Assembly (NCBI RefSeq): GCF_000002985.6
Contig: NC_003284.9
Span: forward strand, 13,082,001 to 13,146,000
Source of the DNA: Caenorhabditis elegans
Lineage: Eukaryota > Nematoda > Chromadorea > Rhabditida > Rhabditidae
Reading direction: 5' to 3'
Length of the DNA: 64,000 bases
The notes under the pieces are model-generated. The model worked only from the letters and a program-made list of their open reading frames with translations, made no database searches and was not told the origin of the DNA. Below are positions 58,737-64,000 of this stretch, in pieces. A program made the translations under genes and the position numbers. Position 1 is the stretch's first letter; every line of letters starts with the position of its first letter.

Positions 58737-61700
58737 ATTTTTTACAAGTTGTTTTTTGTGTTCTTTTCTAATTTGCCCTAAATATTCAACCCGACATGCA
58801 GAAGGAAATACAATTGCGCTGTATATTGCACAATGAATTGTCTTATCAAAAGTTCTTATCGTAAAACAGTAAATTCCATTGTCTAATGCAAAACCACTTT
58901 TTTTGAAACAACGAAGGATGCCAGGAAAAAAATTAATCAATCTACGAGATTTGAGTGTTCTAACAGTTTAATAGAAAAAATGAAAAGCCGCTATGTTGCA
59001 AAGAATTGCATATTTATGTGCATGTAATGGTTGATGGTTAGTTTGAAACAGTTTGAAAATAACTGGAAGGTTTGAAAATCGATAATTCTGGTTACTAAAA
59101 TCAAACAAACCTTTTAATTCTTAGTAGGCTTGCAACGAATTTGGAGTCACATCAACGTATTTTGGCAAACATCGAAAATTAGTTACAAGTAATTATTTCT
59201 TAGTATTGGACAATAAACTTAAGTTGACATGTGCGTGTGTTTTTCTTTGAAATATCAAGAATAATTGTATTTTGTTCACAAATTCAAATTTCAGAACTCG
59301 TTCCACTTTTGAAAAGCTACATTACTAATTTCCTATTTTCCATCTTGTCCCTGTTCCTTGCACCGGAAACTTTTCAAAGTGGACAACTGCTCTTTCACAG
59401 CTACTCAAACAGTTTGCTCTTGTGGCGCCACGGTTCATTGCTCATAAGCCAACTCATTTCTTTCTAACAATACAAAGTTTTATTATCTTATGCGGTGAGG
59501 TCATTTGAGTGAATAAGTCGTGAATCACCTGACACGAGTGAAGAAGAGCGAGAGAAACAGAAGATGCAAGTGACCGATAATTTACAACATGTGCGTGTGT
59601 ATCTCTATGACCGGTGTACCATCAGATCCGTCCCGACGCCGACTGATTTGTATCTATCCTCTATCCCCCGTCTCGATCTTCCGTCTATTCTTCAACTTCT
59701 CCGTTTCCAATTCTCATCGTGTCTGAGGTATGACGGGGAACCGAAAGATAGCAGATAGAGAGGCAAAACTGACCCAATAAGGACACAACGAAAAGCGAAA
59801 AATGCTTGCAAAATTGGAATGAACTTTAGCGAAACCAGCTTTTGTAAGAGAAACCGACAACCGGAAATTGTAAAGTGCAGATTTGACCTATATCTGTTGT
59901 CATATCTCTTACTCAATAAATTCTTATGTCCAAAACATGAAATATTGTTGATTGATTTGATTTATTTAACTTAACTAAAGCAATTTCCAACAGTACAATT
60001 TGAATTTGAAAGTTAAATAAAATTGTTCGTTGAGTTTGATTGAGACAGTCCAGAATAACAGTACTATGAACACGGGTTTTGCACCTTAAGAATGGAATTT
60101 GTCTTATTTTTTAAATAATTTTTTGAATAATGACCAATAAAAATGAAAAATAGCGTTGCTTCAAACTTAATTAATTACGTTCGCTGAAATACAAGAAAAA
60201 AAACCTATAAAAAACATTAAAAGTGTACAGAAATAAAGAAATAAAACGTTTACAAAGTGAACTGAAATCAGATTTTTTTTTAATTTTAAACATATGTGAT
60301 GTGATACTTTGTGAAATACTTGATGTTTGGTAGTACTTTAAATAAACTGACCTAGAATTCAGGTCTGTAATGAACCGTATTTCCTCTATCAGTTTGAATT
60401 GGTCCGTAAGGGTGCATACGACTAGAGGTTGCATAAATAAATTCTGAATACCCCATAGCTTTAATTTATTTTCTTACCAATTTTTTTAGAAACTTAAGGG
60501 TGGAATGTTGATAGAGAAAAAACGGTAAATTTTTCTGAAGATCTGAATATGCCGTGGTGAAAAAAAGATCGAAGAAATTTTTAGCTGGGCCATTTGTTTC
60601 GCACCTGTTTAAAAATTAGAGAATGTTATTCATGATTGTTAAAATTACAATTATTAAAAAATGGTCCAGCTGACAAATTATGCTCGTTAATGTTTTTTCC
60701 GATCCTAAACATTTCATACTGATCTCTGTCTAAATTTCTTTGTCCTTTTCGAGATTTTCTCAAGCTCATTCAATTTTCAATTATTTTCGTCATATTCTGC
60801 ATGCTGTAGCCAAAATGAGCAATTTTAATCGAAACCCCCACAAGTAACCTGTACCTGATATTCTTACCTACCTGAAAGTTTTACCTAAAACTTACAAGTA
60901 TTAAATTGACAATGCCAGAATCTGTGTCTAAACTTAATTATACTTTACTAACTTGTATCAATATTGAATGTTCTAAACATGTTGTTTTCTGTTCAATACA
61001 AGCAGCGATAGCGAAAAAACTTTAATCTCAGTGATCAATATCTCTACATCTAAAAAGTTCATTGGTGTCTCCTACACTTTACCTATTCTTTCACATTTTT
61101 CTCAATTTTTTGTATCAGGTAATATTTCCTGTATCACACTTCACAAAGTGGTATATCTATCACTGAGGATACTTGAACTTTGATCAATTATCTTCAAGAA
61201 CCCCTTTCAATGTTATGTGTGTGCTCAGTTCTCCAGAGCAGTGGTGCTTCCCTGGTACCCACTCTGCTTTCCAAATCCTCTCCTGTTCGCTCAATTAGTG
61301 GCTCTTTCGTTCTCCTGGTACGCTTGTGAACGCAGATGGCGTTCGTGTCGGTTGCGCCCCAATAAGACATTTCAATAGGAGTCTTGCTCTTCCCACCATC
61401 TGCTTCACTTTCCCTTCAGCTATACAACTTGTTCTTTTCCCATTCCTCTCCTTCCCCTTCAGAAAAGTGTGTAGCCGTTGGATATACTTCAGAGCAAGCG
61501 GGAAACCGGGAAAGGGAAGAGCTTACTGCCAATCGACTCGACCATTTGAGAATCGAAAATGCATGCGGGAAACAAGTTGGTTTGGGAGGACGAGAGTGGA
61601 TAGCAAGTATATGTATATGCAAATGAGTTTTTGGCCCTTACTTGTCTGAGCGGCATAGAATTCATTACGATGACTACTACGGGAACCCCTACTTTTACGG

Positions 61701-62239
61701 ATTAGTAATCGGCGAGTAGTACTACTTATAAAACTTAATCACGGATTTGACTGGAATGATCGTTATGAACTCTAATATGAAGAGCATTCTGAATAGTACA
61801 AAAGTACAACATTGGATTTTCATTGAATGTTAAAAACAACGCCTACGCTTGAACACTGAAATTTCAGAAATCTAAATTTAGTCCTCATAGGTAAACTTGT
61901 CCAACCTATTTTGAATCCCTGCTGAGTCATATACTCAAAACAGATTGTCCTACAAAAATGACTCATAGTTCTAAAATTATATGAGCAGGGCTGCCCAGCG
62001 TTCCTTTCGTCTGACGTGGTCTGAATGTATCTGAAAGTTTTTCTGGAATGTTCACTGAGCTCTACATCATTGTTCAAACAGTTTCTATCATCACAGGCCT
62101 CAAATGATGAAGCGTTTTGTTTCAACCCAGTCTCCAACAACCTCAACACTCAACACGTACCGCAAAACACTTTTAATCGTGCTTTTTACTCCCCGTCGTC
62201 GTCACCCGCCTCACAGTCGCCGCCTGTTCTGTTTGCATT

Positions 62240-62251
62240 CCCCCCCCCCCC
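62240..62251. repeat. 12-base poly-C tract
   Basis: An uninterrupted C run inside the GC-rich block. It is shorter than the two other homopolymer tracts in the window, so less likely to be unstable. Confidence 0.9.
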
Positions 62252-62705
62252 TGTGTCGCCTTTTCCATTGCCCTATCGAAACGAAGTGTGTCTCCCGTCG
62301 GTCCACTGTCTACTGCTCTTTTCCTCTCCTTGGTTTTTCTACCAACTAGCCTCCCCCCCGTCGTCCCGCCGTCCGTTGTACCCGTGGGCTCGTTGGAGGG
62401 GCGATGGTGGTGTGGTTGCTGTTAGCTGCAGCTGTAAACATTCGCCTCTTCGGGGGGCTGCCCGTCCCTTTCTCCACATCTCTATGACTCGTTCGTTTGC
62501 AGTGTCCCTCGTGTTCGCGTCGTCCGTCACCCGCGTGTCCTGTCGAACGGCCCTCGGTCGCCTGCTCCTTTCTTCATCTCTCCACGTTGTGTTCGCTATT
62601 TTTCGGTGTCTCTCGCGTTCTGTCGTCAACTGAAAAAAGTTTTCTGGCAAACTGCCAAGATATCCTCTGGGGGTATCCAATGGGCAAAGTGGTGCACAGT
62701 CGGTT

Positions 62706-62907
62706 CTCAGCGGAAACATTACGGGTACCGTCAAATTTAGGATGAGGTACAACCCAAAATGGATCCGCCAAGAACAGACACTGGCTCCGTTCCAACTCAC
62801 CTACTGTTAGATAGCTTGAAGCGCCAAACAGGAATAAGGGGCTCAGCAGAAACTTATACGGGTATAGCATATCCAAAAAGTATAACCGATAGGTTTCTGC
62901 CGAGTCC
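62706..62907. repeat. old repeat with direct copies and a hairpin
   Basis: TCTCAGCGGAAACATTACGG at about 62707 recurs in altered form as CTCAGCAGAAACTTATACGG at 62842. The second copy also pairs with an inverted arm (GGTTTCTGCCGAGTCCC, ending 62907) to make a hairpin at 62838-62907. Probably a decayed transposon-derived repeat. Family unknown. Confidence 0.45.
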
Positions 62908-62945
62908 CATTAAGTTCCAAATCTAGACATGCTTCGCAATAAGCG

Positions 62946-62968
62946 AATAATAATAATAATAATAATAA
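62946..62968. repeat. AAT/TAA trinucleotide microsatellite
   Basis: About seven to eight uninterrupted AAT units just before AAGAAACAAAAC. A simple repeat. Confidence 0.9.
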
Positions 62969-64000
62969 GAAACAAAACTGGAAGGCATGTTTATGGTCAG
63001 CTAGCCCTGACTCGGATTATGAAGATTACGGGTACAAGTCTTTTAAAAAAGCAATGTTCTCGTCGTCTCATATCCTAGTCAGAGCGCGACTCACATTACC
63101 AATTCCAGAGATTAATAAGAAAATATCAGAACAAGAGGGGTAGAGAGAAGTGATAGAAAATTTGGAAGAGGAACAGGACGGGACGGGGCGGCAAGGGGGC
63201 ATAGGACGAAGCGGAGAAGACGACCGCTCGGTGGTGCGCTTGCGAGACCGAATGAGCAGCCACGCGACCCGTGTGGAGAGACACATACCACATCGGACGT
63301 TTCGTCGTCTGACACACTCCGCACCCTCTCACACACTCTCGTCGGGCATCGATCTCTGCATCACGTGAAGCGGCCCGTCTTATTGTACGTTTAGGGGCGG
63401 AGATTTTTCCTCGAGGCCCCTTTCGTCTTCAGCACTCACCACATTGAAAACGCACGCCCATTGACGCTCACTGCCTTGTGGTGAGCGTTTTGAAATAGTG
63501 CATTGAATCGAGAGTGTCCGATTACAGGAAAGTTAAGAAAGAGTACTCGACGCGCCGAGAACGGACAGGAACTAAAGAAGAATGCAGAAGCGATTTAGGA
63601 TATGGGAGAATAATTTCTCGGAAGTGGACAAATTGGTATGAGATGATGAATGGATCATATAATCAAAACTGAAAGAATGTTCTTCATGATTCCGATATAG
63701 ATATTATTCCAATTAAAAAAAAACTGTACGAGTTTTATAACAAATTCATGTTTAGTGACAATAAAATTAGGAGTACTCTGTTGAAGAAAAAAAACGATTC
63801 AATAAAATTGCTGATTTAAGGCTCAGTTTTGGCAGTTTTGGCATTTTCAGAAGCGAAAAAGTGAAGTTGTGATCTACAATTATCTTTGGATTTTTAATAA
63901 GATAACAGTTTTCGCCCATTGAAACTCAGCAAGCCCACCATAAAATTTTATAATATTTGTCACAAATATTGTATTTTTTATCAAATTAATCACAATGTGA

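Larger units (their letters stand above)
58737..64000. other. 5.3 kb region without a supported gene, GC-rich at its right end
   Basis: AT-rich to about 61150, then mixed, then distinctly GC-rich at 62170-62640 and 63080-63500, with C runs (a 12-C tract at 62240-62251) and CG dinucleotides. Long overlapping frames on both strands at 62025-62800 look like products of GC composition rather than genes. Possible first exons of a gene outside the window are a plus-strand ATG at 63582 (MQKRFRIWENNFSEVDKL, then GTATGA) and a minus-strand ATG at about 63461 (MGVRFQCG, then GTGAGT). Neither can be confirmed. This looks like a promoter/5' UTR region. Confidence 0.4.

Noticed and set aside
62206-62370. 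Short pyrimidine-rich repeats that might suggest a CRISPR-like or tandem array
   Set aside because: No regular repeat-spacer structure. The sequence is animal, and the pattern is simple C/T-rich composition.
62025-62800. Long overlapping ORFs on both strands (up to about 200 codons)
   Set aside because: They lie in GC-rich sequence with C runs, are rich in Ser/Pro/Arg in every frame, lack introns or splice context and resemble no protein I know. Composition explains them.

Overview
This is AT-rich animal DNA with short phase-consistent GT-AG introns (many about 45-60 bases, acceptors of the TTTTCAG type), nematode-specific gene families and nematode-style non-autonomous transposons. It looks like Caenorhabditis elegans. 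From memory, the order (DUF229 pair, M1 aminopeptidase pair, SNX17-like, Spinster-like, short receptor tyrosine kinase) fits the X-chromosome cosmids R03G8, F39H12 and F09A5. I could not check this by alignment, so clone names are recollection while gene structures are read from the sequence.

Left part (1-23 kb): a seven-transmembrane chemoreceptor gene of the Str superfamily (626-2235, +). Two tandem DUF229 alkaline-phosphatase-superfamily genes follow (2573-5646 and 9131-12226, +), separated by 3.5 kb that holds the 3' end of a dead LINE and a 16-C tract. Two tandem M1 zinc aminopeptidase genes lie on the minus strand (12726-18418 and 19509-22205). The first contains a mariner-like element, a long fold-back repeat and a PIF-like MITE in its introns. 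Its last two exons are 2.3 kb from the rest of the gene and are recognisable only by comparison with its paralogue.

Middle (23-45 kb): a SERAC1-like serine hydrolase (23290-26323, +). A 5.6 kb gene-poor stretch follows, with a hAT-like element and a 17-G tract. Then come a four-transmembrane protein (31936-34068, +) and, convergent with it, a SNX17-like PX/FERM-like sorting nexin (34532-40281, -). The 3 kb intron of the sorting nexin carries a same-strand tRNA-Gly(GCC) and a candidate 65-residue membrane microprotein. A 99-residue single-pass membrane protein is at 44221-44520 (-).

Right part (45-64 kb): a Spinster-family MFS transporter (48263-51910, +), a short-ectodomain receptor tyrosine kinase (about 53242-57532, +) and a transthyretin-like secreted protein (57891-58736, +). 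The final 5 kb has no gene I can support. It becomes GC-rich near 62-63.5 kb and looks like the upstream region of a gene outside the window.

The genes do not form one pathway. Most encode secretory, membrane or endolysosomal proteins: a chemoreceptor, a putative Golgi/ER hydrolase pair, ectopeptidases, an endosomal sorting nexin, a lysosomal-type transporter, a receptor kinase and a secreted TTR-like protein. I found no convincing new multigene system. The most useful observations are gene-structure ones: the displaced aminopeptidase exons, the shortened aminopeptidase C-termini, the nested microprotein, three frame-preserving microexons in the kinase ectodomain, and the conserved C-terminal acidic-Leu tail of the sorting nexin.
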